Below are positions 32,558 to 39,595 of a stretch of DNA of 64,000 nucleotides, piece by piece. The notes beneath the pieces are model-generated. The model had not been told where the DNA came from. It was given only the letters and a program-made list of their open reading frames with translations, and made no database searches. The DNA lies in assembly GCA_034420695.1 (NCBI GenBank), contig DAOULB010000058.1, positions 1-64,000 of the forward strand. The letters are read 5' to 3'. The stretch is from Io17-Chloro-G2 sp034420695 (GTDB lineage: Bacteria; Chloroflexota; Dehalococcoidia; Lucifugimonadales; UBA3495). Each line of letters begins with the position of its first letter. Positions within the stretch are counted from its first letter, which is position 1. Made by a program: the position numbers and the translations under genes.

Positions 32558-33674
32558 TATTGTGTCGCGTTGCGACGGCCAGTTCCTGTTCGGCGAACAC
32601 CGTTGCGAAGATCTTGTCGTACCTGCGAGTGAGCCTCAAAAGCACTCCCTGTTCGGGAACTTCTTCCGCAGCCTTTTGGAAGGTCTCCACGGCGTCCCAG
32701 CTGTGTGAAGTAGCGAAAACTTGGACGTCCAAATCCTGGGCTAGACGGAATATCATGCGCCAAGCATCTAGTTGAACTGAGTGATGCAGCCCGTTCTCGA
32801 ATTCGTCAATTAGCAGCAAGCCTCCACGGGAGTTGACCAATGCCAGAATTATGGCAAACAGCCGGTTCATTCCGTCGCCGAAAGAGCGGAGTGGCACTGG
32901 GCGACCGATATGTTCCACTCTTACGAGTGCCTTTTTTGTTCTGAAGGCACCTTCACCACCAACCATGTTGATTGCAGAAATTCTCGGGTCAATGATTTGC
33001 AACGCTTCAATGACTTCATGCTCGCTAGGGGTTAGTGTAATTTGGTCCCACATCTCCCCCAAGGTCTCCGCCATATCTGTACCGTAGGAGCCAACGAATG
33101 TACATGGCATTCGCGGTATGTCAGATGGCCGAGGACGAAGCCCTCGACGCGTACGGGACTGCCTATGCAAGGAATCTAGGGTCAAAATTAGCCTTCTCTC
33201 TTCAGTTTGTGCAACCAACGCGGCCACTAGTTCGCGTTCCCCAAATAGATCTTCTTGTCCTGGGAGCAATCTTCGACTACCGTCTGAATCAGTATGCTCG
33301 ACGAACCATTCGACCCATAAGCTCAATTTCATACCGCGTGATTTTCCGCTGGTAGAGATTAGGATTGAGCCAATATCATCAGCGATTTTAGGGAATCCGT
33401 GGAACAACACGGAAGAGTGGAACATGGTTTCTGTATCATATGGCCGATCATGTTCATCCATTCCCCACACATATTCATCTCGACTTGCAAGGACACTATG
33501 CAAGACATGTGCGGCGGCATTTTGCGTATGAATTCGCAAAGCTTCCAAAACCGAGGACTTCCCGGTGTTATTCTTCCCCGTTATCAGCGTTACGCGGCCC
33601 AATTGCGGGATTGAAAGGTCCTTGATTCCGCGAAATCCCTGTATCTGCAAATCTGGATAGTGCAAGTCACTCAT
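32544..33674 (-). CDS. AAA ATPase (AAA_15/AAA_21, OLD-like), putative anti-phage defence
   Basis: A 376-residue SMC/ABC-type ATPase. Walker A is ITGKNNTGKSS near residue 30, after the typical opening IQGFRGIKDLSI. The signature-like RSFGDGMNRLFAI is near residue 255. Walker B is LLLIDEFENGLHH, and the switch histidine is in FATSHSWDAVETF. This layout is that of OLD-family and AriA-like ATPases, here without a fused nuclease. The TOPRIM nuclease is encoded in the overlapping downstream gene. The pair is isolated between housekeeping genes in an AT-richer stretch. Start ATG 33674. Phage sensing is inferred from known relatives, not visible. Confidence 0.78.
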   Translation of the reverse strand: MSDLHYPDLQIQGFRGIKDLSIPQLGRVTLITGKNNTGKSSVLEALRIHTQNAAAHVLHSVLASRDEYVWGMDEHDRPYDTETMFHSSVLFHGFPKIADDIGSILISTSGKSRGMKLSLWVEWFVEHTDSDGSRRLLPGQEDLFGERELVAALVAQTEERRLILTLDSLHRQSRTRRGLRPRPSDIPRMPCTFVGSYGTDMAETLGEMWDQITLTPSEHEVIEALQIIDPRISAINMVGGEGAFRTKKALVRVEHIGRPVPLRSFGDGMNRLFAIILALVNSRGGLLLIDEFENGLHHSVQLDAWRMIFRLAQDLDVQVFATSHSWDAVETFQKAAEEVPEQGVLLRLTRRYDKIFATVFAEQELAVATRHNIEVR

Positions 33675-33775
33675 GGTTTTTTATCCCTTGTACGCCTCCG
33701 TACTAAGGGTCTCCTAGGCTCTCTGTGACATTTTTCGCCTTCACCGCCGTTATATGATACTCCACAACTCGTTCC

Positions 33776-34621
33776 CTAGTTCCAATTCCATGACCCTGCA
33801 TGATCAACTTCGCAGATGAGGATTTCTCTCCCCGTCCGGAGAGTTTTTGCCACTAGGCGCGACAAGTCTGGGACGGGCTGCAGGCCCCCACCCGTAGGAC
33901 ACACGTCCAGCAGGGGGCAGCCGGGGCAGCGGGGGGTCTTGGCGCACGTGTCTTTGGCGTGGCGGTCCAGCAGGGCGTGGAATTCCTGGAAGGTCTCGAC
34001 GTCGGGGGGCAGGTTGTGGTGGAAGAGGTCTTGAATCTCGGAGTAGGTTGCCTTGTCCGGGTCTTCAAGCATACCCAGCCGGTGCAGGATGCGGCGGGTG
34101 TAGGCGTCGATGACGAAAGAGGGCTTGTTGGCGGCGTAGAGGAGTATGTCGTCGGCGGTCTCGGGGCCGATGCCGTGGATGGAGAGCAACTGGGAACGAA
34201 GGGGAGCGGTTTCCTGGGCTAGAAAGGCCTCCAAGCTTCCATCGCTTGAGCTTCCTTCCTCTATGTTTCCTTGCTCCAGGTTCCCAACGTGGTGTTCGGC
34301 CAGATAGGCGGCGAAGGCCTTGAGCTTCCGGGCTTTGGCATTGTAGTAGCCACTGGGACGAATGATTTGGGCCAGTTCGTCCTGGGGAGTCCGGTGGATG
34401 GCCGCCAGGGAGAAGCAATCATTGGCCTTCAGGTTGGCCAGGGCAAGTTCGACGTTTTTCCAGGAGGCCGATTGGGTCAGGATTGCCCCGATGACGACGT
34501 CGGTGGGGCCGTCGCCGGGCCACCAGCCTTGGGGGCCGTAGGCTTGGTATAACCGCCGGTACAGCTCCCGGAGACGGTCCCCCAAGGCCGGACCGGGCGG
34601 TGTTGGGTCGTGGGGCGGCAT
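33776..34621 (-). CDS. HhH-GPD DNA glycosylase, endonuclease III-related (MagIII-like) with 4Fe-4S cluster
   Basis: A 281-residue base-excision repair glycosylase. The helix-hairpin-helix LLSIHGIGPETADDILLYA is followed by the catalytic aspartate in FVIDAYTRRIL. The C-terminal cluster loop has four cysteines (DTCAKTPRCPGCPLLDVC), spaced as in Nth. Where Nth has its lyase lysine (G-R-K-T), this protein reads G-P-E-T, so it should be a monofunctional glycosylase like MagIII, which removes alkylated purines. A low-complexity insert (about 117-130) lies between helices. It lies 16 bases after sfsA on the same strand. Confidence 0.85.
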   Translation of the reverse strand: MPPHDPTPPGPALGDRLRELYRRLYQAYGPQGWWPGDGPTDVVIGAILTQSASWKNVELALANLKANDCFSLAAIHRTPQDELAQIIRPSGYYNAKARKLKAFAAYLAEHHVGNLEQGNIEEGSSSDGSLEAFLAQETAPLRSQLLSIHGIGPETADDILLYAANKPSFVIDAYTRRILHRLGMLEDPDKATYSEIQDLFHHNLPPDVETFQEFHALLDRHAKDTCAKTPRCPGCPLLDVCPTGGGLQPVPDLSRLVAKTLRTGREILICEVDHAGSWNWN

Positions 34622-34637
34622 TGAGCGTTAACTCTGG

Positions 34638-35411
34638 TCAGCGGACGGGCCGGACCGGGCAGTCCAGCGGGGGCAGGACTATGGGAATCCGGTCGGCAAG
34701 CTCTATTTCTTCCAGGCTGACCCGGCAGCGGTAGGCAAAGGCTTCCACCCCGGCGGCCAGGGCTTGGCGTAAGGCTACGGCAAATTCGGGGTCGGCCGGG
34801 TCGTTGGGCGAAAGGCGGCGGGCATCGGCCCTCTGCACCACGAAGATAACCGCCGCCCGGTTTCCGGTTGCCACGGCCTTGGCCAAGCTGCCCAAGTGCT
34901 TCACCCCGCGAGAGGTGGGAGCGTCGGGGAAGAGACCGGTGCCGGACTCGACCAAGGTCACCGACTTGGTCTCTATGTAACACTTGGAGGGCATCCCCGA
35001 AGCAGGTGGTCCTTCCAGAAGGAAGTCCAGCCGGCTCTCGCCGAAGGTGGCTTCGGGCTTTATTGCCGGGTAGCCGCTGAAGTCCGGCAACGCCCCCTTA
35101 TGCAGGGCCTCTTTCACCAAAGCGTTGGGGAGCCGGGCGTCCGCCGAGGACAGCACCCTTCGGTTCGCCGTTCCCGGCGCCGTTCCATTCTCCGTTTCAA
35201 GTTCCACCAAGGCCAAGTCGTAGCTGGTCTTGCGGTGTTCCCCCGGGCGGTGTTTCAGCCAGACCCGGAAGCCCGGAACCAGCAGTTCCCGCATCCGCCC
35301 GGAGTTGGCGACGTGGCACAACTCTTCCCGGCCTTCGACCTCCACCCTGGCGGCGAAGCGGTTCAGCCGCTCCAGGAAGGTCGCTTCCACCAAGTCGCCG
35401 CCCAAGTCCAC
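34638..35411 (-). CDS. sfsA: DNA/RNA nuclease SfsA family protein
   Basis: A 257-residue SfsA protein. The N-terminal OB-like domain starts LVEATFLERLNRFAARV and contains CHVANSGRMRELL. The PD-(D/E)xK-like domain follows, with SRLDFLLEG...CYIETKSVTLVESG carrying the acidic residues and lysine, then FPDAPTSRGVKHLGSL and AVIFVVQRADARRLSPN. Once linked to sugar fermentation, the family is now regarded as nuclease-like. GTG 35411 has AGGGAGG about 6 bases upstream and fits family length; an earlier in-frame start at 35504 would add a non-conserved stretch. It forms an operon with the glycosylase gene. Confidence 0.92.
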   Translation of the reverse strand: MDLGGDLVEATFLERLNRFAARVEVEGREELCHVANSGRMRELLVPGFRVWLKHRPGEHRKTSYDLALVELETENGTAPGTANRRVLSSADARLPNALVKEALHKGALPDFSGYPAIKPEATFGESRLDFLLEGPPASGMPSKCYIETKSVTLVESGTGLFPDAPTSRGVKHLGSLAKAVATGNRAAVIFVVQRADARRLSPNDPADPEFAVALRQALAAGVEAFAYRCRVSLEEIELADRIPIVLPPLDCPVRPVR

Positions 35412-35550
35412 CGGCGCCCTCCCTTGCCAAGGTTCGAATTGAGGCCATGTTAGCAACCCGGTGTTCGGTGGGCAAACAGTCCAAATTTTTACGCCCCAAG
35501 CCAACCTTGGTTCACAACAGGGAATCCACAGTAACGGCTTGCGTTTCAGA

Positions 35551-35578
35551 TTGACCCGCCGAGGCCTTAACGTATAAT
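35551..35578 (+). promoter_or_regulatory. Strong sigma-70 promoter of the hicBA operon
   Basis: TTGACC (35551-35556), a 16-base spacer and a perfect TATAAT (35573-35578). The predicted start is near 35585, only about ten bases before the hicB ATG, so the leader is very short. Confidence 0.6.
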
Positions 35579-35595
35579 TGAGCGGGGTGACGGTT

Positions 35596-35865
35596 ATGCT
35601 GACCTATCAGGCTACGTTTAAATACTTGGATAAAGGGGTCCACGCCGAAGTGGTGGATTTCCCCGGGGTCATAACTTGGGGAGTTGACTTGGAGGAGGCT
35701 CGCCGGCTGTTGGGCAGCGCCTTGGTTGATATGGCAGAGACCAACCTGCTTAGGGGGGAGCCGCTGCCTCTGCCGAATCCTGCCGTTTCCGGACCTGAGG
35801 CCGATTTGGAGGAGCCGATCTACCTCGTGATGCAGTCGGCATCCAGAGTTGCGCCAGCGGCCTAA
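35596..35865 (+). CDS. hicB: HicB-family antitoxin (short form)
   Basis: An 89-residue protein with the HicB partial RNase H-like fold: YQATFKYLDKGVHAEVVDFPGVITWGVDLEEARRLL, then ALVDMAETNLLRGEPLPLP. No helix-turn-helix or ribbon-helix-helix is visible at the C-terminus, so autoregulation would need help from HicA or may be absent. ATG 35596 is preferred over an upstream TTG (35578) because that codon overlaps the -10 box. It precedes hicA by 12 bases. The order hicB-hicA is the reverse of the classic hicAB operon. Confidence 0.8.
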   Translation: MLTYQATFKYLDKGVHAEVVDFPGVITWGVDLEEARRLLGSALVDMAETNLLRGEPLPLPNPAVSGPEADLEEPIYLVMQSASRVAPAA

Positions 35866-35877
35866 GGATAAGGCCTC

Positions 35878-36078
35878 ATGCGAAGGCGTGAGCTGCTGCA
35901 TTATCTCCGCCAACATGGTTGTCAATTCGTGAGGGAGGGCGGGGACCATACTATCTGGGAAAATCCGCAAGCGAACCGGAAAACCTCTATTCCGCGCCAC
36001 CGGGAAATCCACTTGTATACCGCAAGGCGAATCTGCCAGCAGCTATCCGTTCCCCCGATTGGCAATTCCAATAGTTAA
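35878..36078 (+). CDS. hicA: HicA-family mRNA interferase toxin
   Basis: A 66-residue dsRBD-like toxin: RRRELLHYLRQHGCQFVREGGDHTIWENPQ, with the catalytic histidine in GGDHTIW, then the characteristic SIPRHREIHLYTARRICQQL. HicA cleaves mRNA until bound by HicB. It follows hicB closely and shares its promoter. All expected motifs are intact, so the pair is probably functional. A second hic locus lies at 59359-59996. Confidence 0.86.
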   Translation: MRRRELLHYLRQHGCQFVREGGDHTIWENPQANRKTSIPRHREIHLYTARRICQQLSVPPIGNSNS

Positions 36079-36116
36079 GCCGCACCGCCGCCAACCATGC
36101 GGCCCGGAGGTCAGCC

Positions 36117-36953
36117 TTGCCAACCTTCCTGGAGCGGTTCGACCGGGCCATCGAGTTGACCCGCAGCTTGGTCTGCGTTGGACTGGACGTCTATCCTGAC
36201 CTGCTGCCGGTCTCGGACGCCGGTGAGTTCAACCGGGCCATCGTGGATGCCACGGCGGACTTGGCCTGCGCCTACAAGCCCAACCTGGCCTACTATGAAG
36301 CTATGGGAGCAGCCGGGCTGGAAGCCTTGCAACGGACCGTGGAACACATCCGCTCCCGGGCCCCCGACGCCCTGCTGATAGGTGACGCCAAGCGGGGCGA
36401 CATGGGCGGCTCCAGCGAGGGCTACGCCAAGGCAATGTTCCAAGTGTGGCAATTCGATGCGGTGACCATCAACCCCTGGGGCGGGCGGGACTCGGTGCTG
36501 CCCTTCCTGGAGGACCCGGCAAGGGGCGCCTTCCTCTGGTGCCGGGGCTCCAACCCGGGCTCGGCGGACCTGCAGGACCTGGAGGTGGTTGGACGCGACG
36601 GGAATATGCCCCTCTACCAGCACTTGGCCTTGTCCTCCCTTGAGTGGAGTGCCGAGGGCAACTTGGGCTTGGTGGTGGGCGCCACCTACCCGGAACAGCT
36701 CAGTACCGTCAGGCAGTGCTGCCCCGGCGTCCCTTTCCTGATTCCCGGAATAGGGGCCCAAGGAGGTGACTTGGAAGAAGCCGTGCGCCGGGGGGTGGAC
36801 GCCAGGGGGCGCCGGGCGGTGATAAGCTCATCCAGGGGCATCATTTATGCTTCCGGCGGGCCGGATTTCGCCGAGGCCGCCCGGAAGGAGACCGCCCGGT
36901 TACGGGAGGCAATCAACGGCATACTGGAAGCCGGAGGCCAAGGATGGCCCTGA
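36117..36953 (+). CDS. pyrF: Orotidine 5'-phosphate decarboxylase (type 2)
   Basis: Converts OMP to UMP, the last step of de novo pyrimidine synthesis. The 278-residue barrel has CVGLDVYPDLLP, the lysine site YKPNLAYYEA, the catalytic DAKRGDMG tetrad region (Asp-x-Lys-x-x-Asp) and the C-terminal ISSSRGIIYA phosphate-binding loop. The length and the GVDARGRRAVISSSR block mark the longer type 2 form. TTG 36117 has CGGAGG 6 bases upstream. It is separate from the pyr operon at 39.6-47.8 kb and overlaps the DUF951 gene by 10 bases. No PyrR attenuator is seen upstream. Confidence 0.95.
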   Translation: MPTFLERFDRAIELTRSLVCVGLDVYPDLLPVSDAGEFNRAIVDATADLACAYKPNLAYYEAMGAAGLEALQRTVEHIRSRAPDALLIGDAKRGDMGGSSEGYAKAMFQVWQFDAVTINPWGGRDSVLPFLEDPARGAFLWCRGSNPGSADLQDLEVVGRDGNMPLYQHLALSSLEWSAEGNLGLVVGATYPEQLSTVRQCCPGVPFLIPGIGAQGGDLEEAVRRGVDARGRRAVISSSRGIIYASGGPDFAEAARKETARLREAINGILEAGGQGWP

Positions 36954-37150
36954 CGCTGCGATCCGGAGACATGGTGCGGTTGAAGAAGGCCCATCCCTGC
37001 GGCGGCTACCGGTGGCAGGTGGGACGGCTGGGAGCCGACATTGGACTGACCTGTATGACCTGCGGGCGGCACATACTGGCGGCGCGGTCCTATTTGGAGC
37101 GGCGGGTCAGGGAAGTGATTCCCAGGGAAGAAACGGCAGACCCACTTTAG
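36944..37150 (+). CDS. DUF951 family small protein
   Basis: A 68-residue protein with the DUF951 core LRSGDMVRLKKAHPCGGYRWQVGRLGADIGLTCMTCGRHIL. Two Cys-x-x-Cys-like positions (CGGY..., CMTCG) may bind zinc. The C-terminal YLERRVREVI helix is also family-like. Its function is unknown; relatives are often encoded beside housekeeping GTPase or nucleotide genes. It overlaps the end of pyrF by 10 bases, so it is translationally coupled. ATG 36944. Confidence 0.85.
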   Translation: MALTLRSGDMVRLKKAHPCGGYRWQVGRLGADIGLTCMTCGRHILAARSYLERRVREVIPREETADPL

Positions 37151-37194
37151 CCCAAGGCCGGTAGCCCTGGGCTGCGGCCTCCTGGCGCAGCCGG

Positions 37195-38130
37195 TCAGTC
37201 GGCTGGGAGCGTCACCTCGTCGCGATCCCAGTCCAGCATTTCCGCGTGATAACCGCGCAGTTCGTCAGACATGGTCTCGATGAAGTTCCGCACCGCCCTT
37301 CCCAGGAACTTGCCCTTGAGGGTGCAGATGCCGATGACGGAAGACTCAAACAGGTGGTCCAGCCGGACTACCCCCAGTTTGTCGTGGTCTTCCTGGTGGA
37401 GAGTGAAGTCGCTGCAGATGGCCACCCCCATGCCGATTTCCACGTAGCGCTTGATGGACTCGGTGTCGTCCAAGGCCAGCACAATCTCGCAGGGAATCCC
37501 CTGCCCCTTGAGCACCTGCTCGACCTTCTGACGGGTGAGGCTCTCCGGGCCGGAGAGAATCAGGGGGAAGGCGGCGATGTCCTGGAGCGTCGGCGTGGGG
37601 GCGGTCAGCAAAGGATGATTGGGCGGGGTCATGAGGACTACGTTGTACTCGAAGAGCTCCTTGAACTCCAGGCTGAAGTCGTCCCCGGGGGGAGGCGAGC
37701 AGAAGCCCAAGTCTACTTCGCCGGATTTTACCAACTGGATCAGCGGGGAGTAGCTGCGGGCGAGGAGGCGGATTCGCACGTCGGGGTAAGTCTCCCGGAA
37801 GGACTGAATTCCCCGGGGCAGGTGGTGCATCACCAAGTCGGGGTAGGCCCCGATGGTGAAGGAGCCCCGCCGTTCCGAATAGTCCATCTGGGTCTTCAGG
37901 GTGTCCACCGACGTAACCACCGGGGTGACCAGTTCGAGCAGGGTTATGCCTTCGGAGGTCAGTTGAATGGGACGCTTGATCCGGTCGAAGAGGGTTATAC
38001 CAAACTCCGATTCCAGCTTCCGCAGGTGAGTGGTCACGGTGGGCTGGCCCAGTTCCAGGGAGCGCGCGGCCTTGGAGACGCTGCGCAGCCGGGCCACGTG
38101 GTAGAAACTAATCAGTTCCCGCAGTTCCAA
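37195..38130 (-). CDS. LysR-type transcriptional regulator (CysB/CbbR-like)
   Basis: 311 residues. The N-terminal winged HTH is FYHVARLRSVSKAARSLELGQPTVTTHLRKLESEFG. The periplasmic-binding-like effector domain (about 90-300) includes GSFTIGAYPDLVMHHLPRGIQSF and GEVDLGFCSPPPG. It is divergent from the ferredoxin gene across 141 bases of strikingly AT-rich DNA, which is the usual LysR target layout. It therefore probably controls itself and the ferredoxin/cyclodeaminase pair. The effector is not predictable. Confidence 0.88.
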   Translation of the reverse strand: MELRELISFYHVARLRSVSKAARSLELGQPTVTTHLRKLESEFGITLFDRIKRPIQLTSEGITLLELVTPVVTSVDTLKTQMDYSERRGSFTIGAYPDLVMHHLPRGIQSFRETYPDVRIRLLARSYSPLIQLVKSGEVDLGFCSPPPGDDFSLEFKELFEYNVVLMTPPNHPLLTAPTPTLQDIAAFPLILSGPESLTRQKVEQVLKGQGIPCEIVLALDDTESIKRYVEIGMGVAICSDFTLHQEDHDKLGVVRLDHLFESSVIGICTLKGKFLGRAVRNFIETMSDELRGYHAEMLDWDRDEVTLPAD

Positions 38131-38159
38131 CGGATAATCCCTCGGCCATTTCCTTACGT

Positions 38160-38220
38160 AATTTTTAATATTATATATTATCCGTTATTGCTTGACAAAA
38201 TATCTTGCTGGATTTGAGAA
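38160..38220 (+). promoter_or_regulatory. AT-rich divergent regulatory region with LysR-like box and -35 element
   Basis: The stretch near 38165-38182 contains TAATATTATATATTA, a near-palindrome fitting the T-N11-A LysR box. A perfect TTGACA (38192-38197) follows, but the best -10 (TGAGAA, 17-base spacer) is poor, as expected of an activator-dependent promoter. It would drive the ferredoxin gene. Confidence 0.4.
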
Positions 38221-38271
38221 TAAAGCCCCGGCCGAAAACATTGCACCCCTTTCGCTAGAGAATGGATTCGG

Positions 38272-38511
38272 ATGCCTTACGTGATAACCGAACCCTGCAT
38301 TGGGGTTAAAGATGCAACGTGTGTAGAGGTGTGTCCTGTCGATTGCATCCTTACCACCGATGCAGACGACCAGTACTACATCGATCCGGAAACTTGCATC
38401 GACTGTTCCTACTGTGTGTCGGTCTGCCCGGTAAACGCCATTTTCGACGAGTTCGCCGTGCCTTCGGAGTGGCGCCACTACATCCGCAAGAACCGGGACT
38501 ACTTCAAGTAG
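38272..38511 (+). CDS. Two-cluster (7Fe/8Fe) bacterial ferredoxin
   Basis: A 79-residue electron carrier. The first cysteine set is CIGVKDATCVEVCPVDC, in which the spacing of the first two cysteines is widened as in 7Fe [3Fe-4S][4Fe-4S] ferredoxins. The second set is CIDCSYCVSVCPVNA. The C-terminal FAVPSEWRHYIRKN extension is typical of the 7Fe group. Start ATG 38272. It is 93 bases upstream of the cyclodeaminase-family gene on the same strand and divergent from the LysR gene. Its redox partner is not known. Confidence 0.93.
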   Translation: MPYVITEPCIGVKDATCVEVCPVDCILTTDADDQYYIDPETCIDCSYCVSVCPVNAIFDEFAVPSEWRHYIRKNRDYFK

Positions 38512-38604
38512 GTTCCCGCCTCCCCGGCCCTTCCATCCGCCCCGGCAACGAGAGACCAGGACTTGCCCCAGGACTAATCCCAGGAATGACGGGAGTAGAA
38601 AGTT

Positions 38605-39558
38605 ATGGCCCTGTTCTTGAGGGACGAAGACGTCAACCGGGCAGTTTCCATGCAGGACATGCTGCAGGCCATCGAGTCCATGCAACGGCAGTTCGGACAG
38701 GGTTTGGCCTACAACCTTCCCCGCCGGAAGATAATCGCCGACAGCGGCATGCTTTCGGTGATGGGGGGCGGGCTGTTTTACGAAGGTGTGCTGGGGATCA
38801 AGACCTACACCGTGGTGCGGGGCAAATACTCCTTCCAAGTAAGCCTGTACGACGCCGGCACCGGTGAACTGCTCTGCTACACCCAGGCCAACCGGCTGGG
38901 ACAGCTCCGCACCGGGGCCACCACCGGCGTGGCGCTCAAGTACCTGGCCCGGGCCGACGCGTCGACGGTGGGAATCATTGGCACGGGCTACCAAGCGCCC
39001 ACCCAACTGGAAGCGGCCCTCTTGGTGCGGAACGTTAAGAGCATCCGGGCCTACAGCCGCACCGCGGAAAACCGGGAAAGGTTTGCCCAGAGCATGGCCG
39101 AGCAATTGGGAGTGGAAGTGACGGCCACCGGTAGCAACCGGGAGGCGGTTTCCGGCAGCGACATGGTTGTTTGCATCGCAGCAACGATGGAGCCGGTGGT
39201 GGAGGGCGAGTGGCTGAGTCCAGGGGCCACCGTGGTTGGAGCCGGCCCCACGACGTGGCGGGCCCGGGAAGTGGACGACGCGGTCCTGGCGCGGGCCGGA
39301 CGTATCTTCGTCGACTCCTTGGAGCAGGCGTGGAGCGAAGCGGGCGACATGGCTAGCGCGGTGGACCGGGGCGTCTTCCAGTGGAGCCGGGCCATGGAGC
39401 TGCGCCACGCCGTGGCCGGCGACGTAGCCGGGCGGAGGGCCGACGACGAGATAGTCTACGTCAAGCTCATGGGAACCGGCGTGGCCGACGTTGCGGCGGC
39501 CAAGCTGGCTTACGACAAGGCCAGGGAGGCAGGCCTGGGTATGGAGATGGACTGGTAA
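38605..39558 (+). CDS. Ornithine cyclodeaminase/mu-crystallin family protein
   Basis: A 317-residue NAD(P)-dependent protein. Substrate-side motifs are LPRRKIIADSG..., GIKTYTVVRGKYSF and LLCYTQANRLGQLRTGATTGVA. The Rossmann motif is VGIIGTGYQAPTQLEAA. The later GADMVVCIAATMEP-like block and GAGPTTWRAREVD complete the family pattern. Relatives include ornithine cyclodeaminase, alanine dehydrogenase (Archaeoglobus type) and ketimine reductase. Substrate residues cannot be assigned confidently. Its end is convergent with carB (37-base gap). Probably controlled by the divergent LysR protein. Confidence 0.85.
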   Translation: MALFLRDEDVNRAVSMQDMLQAIESMQRQFGQGLAYNLPRRKIIADSGMLSVMGGGLFYEGVLGIKTYTVVRGKYSFQVSLYDAGTGELLCYTQANRLGQLRTGATTGVALKYLARADASTVGIIGTGYQAPTQLEAALLVRNVKSIRAYSRTAENRERFAQSMAEQLGVEVTATGSNREAVSGSDMVVCIAATMEPVVEGEWLSPGATVVGAGPTTWRAREVDDAVLARAGRIFVDSLEQAWSEAGDMASAVDRGVFQWSRAMELRHAVAGDVAGRRADDEIVYVKLMGTGVADVAAAKLAYDKAREAGLGMEMDW

Positions 39559-39595
39559 GGGTTCAGCTATGGATCACGCCGGGCTCAGGCGGGAT

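Noticed and set aside
31913..33674. Firm assignment of the ATPase-TOPRIM pair as PARIS
   Set aside because: AriB is DUF4435-type, while this TOPRIM protein looks nearer DUF3226; without profile searches only 'split-OLD/PARIS-like' is justified.
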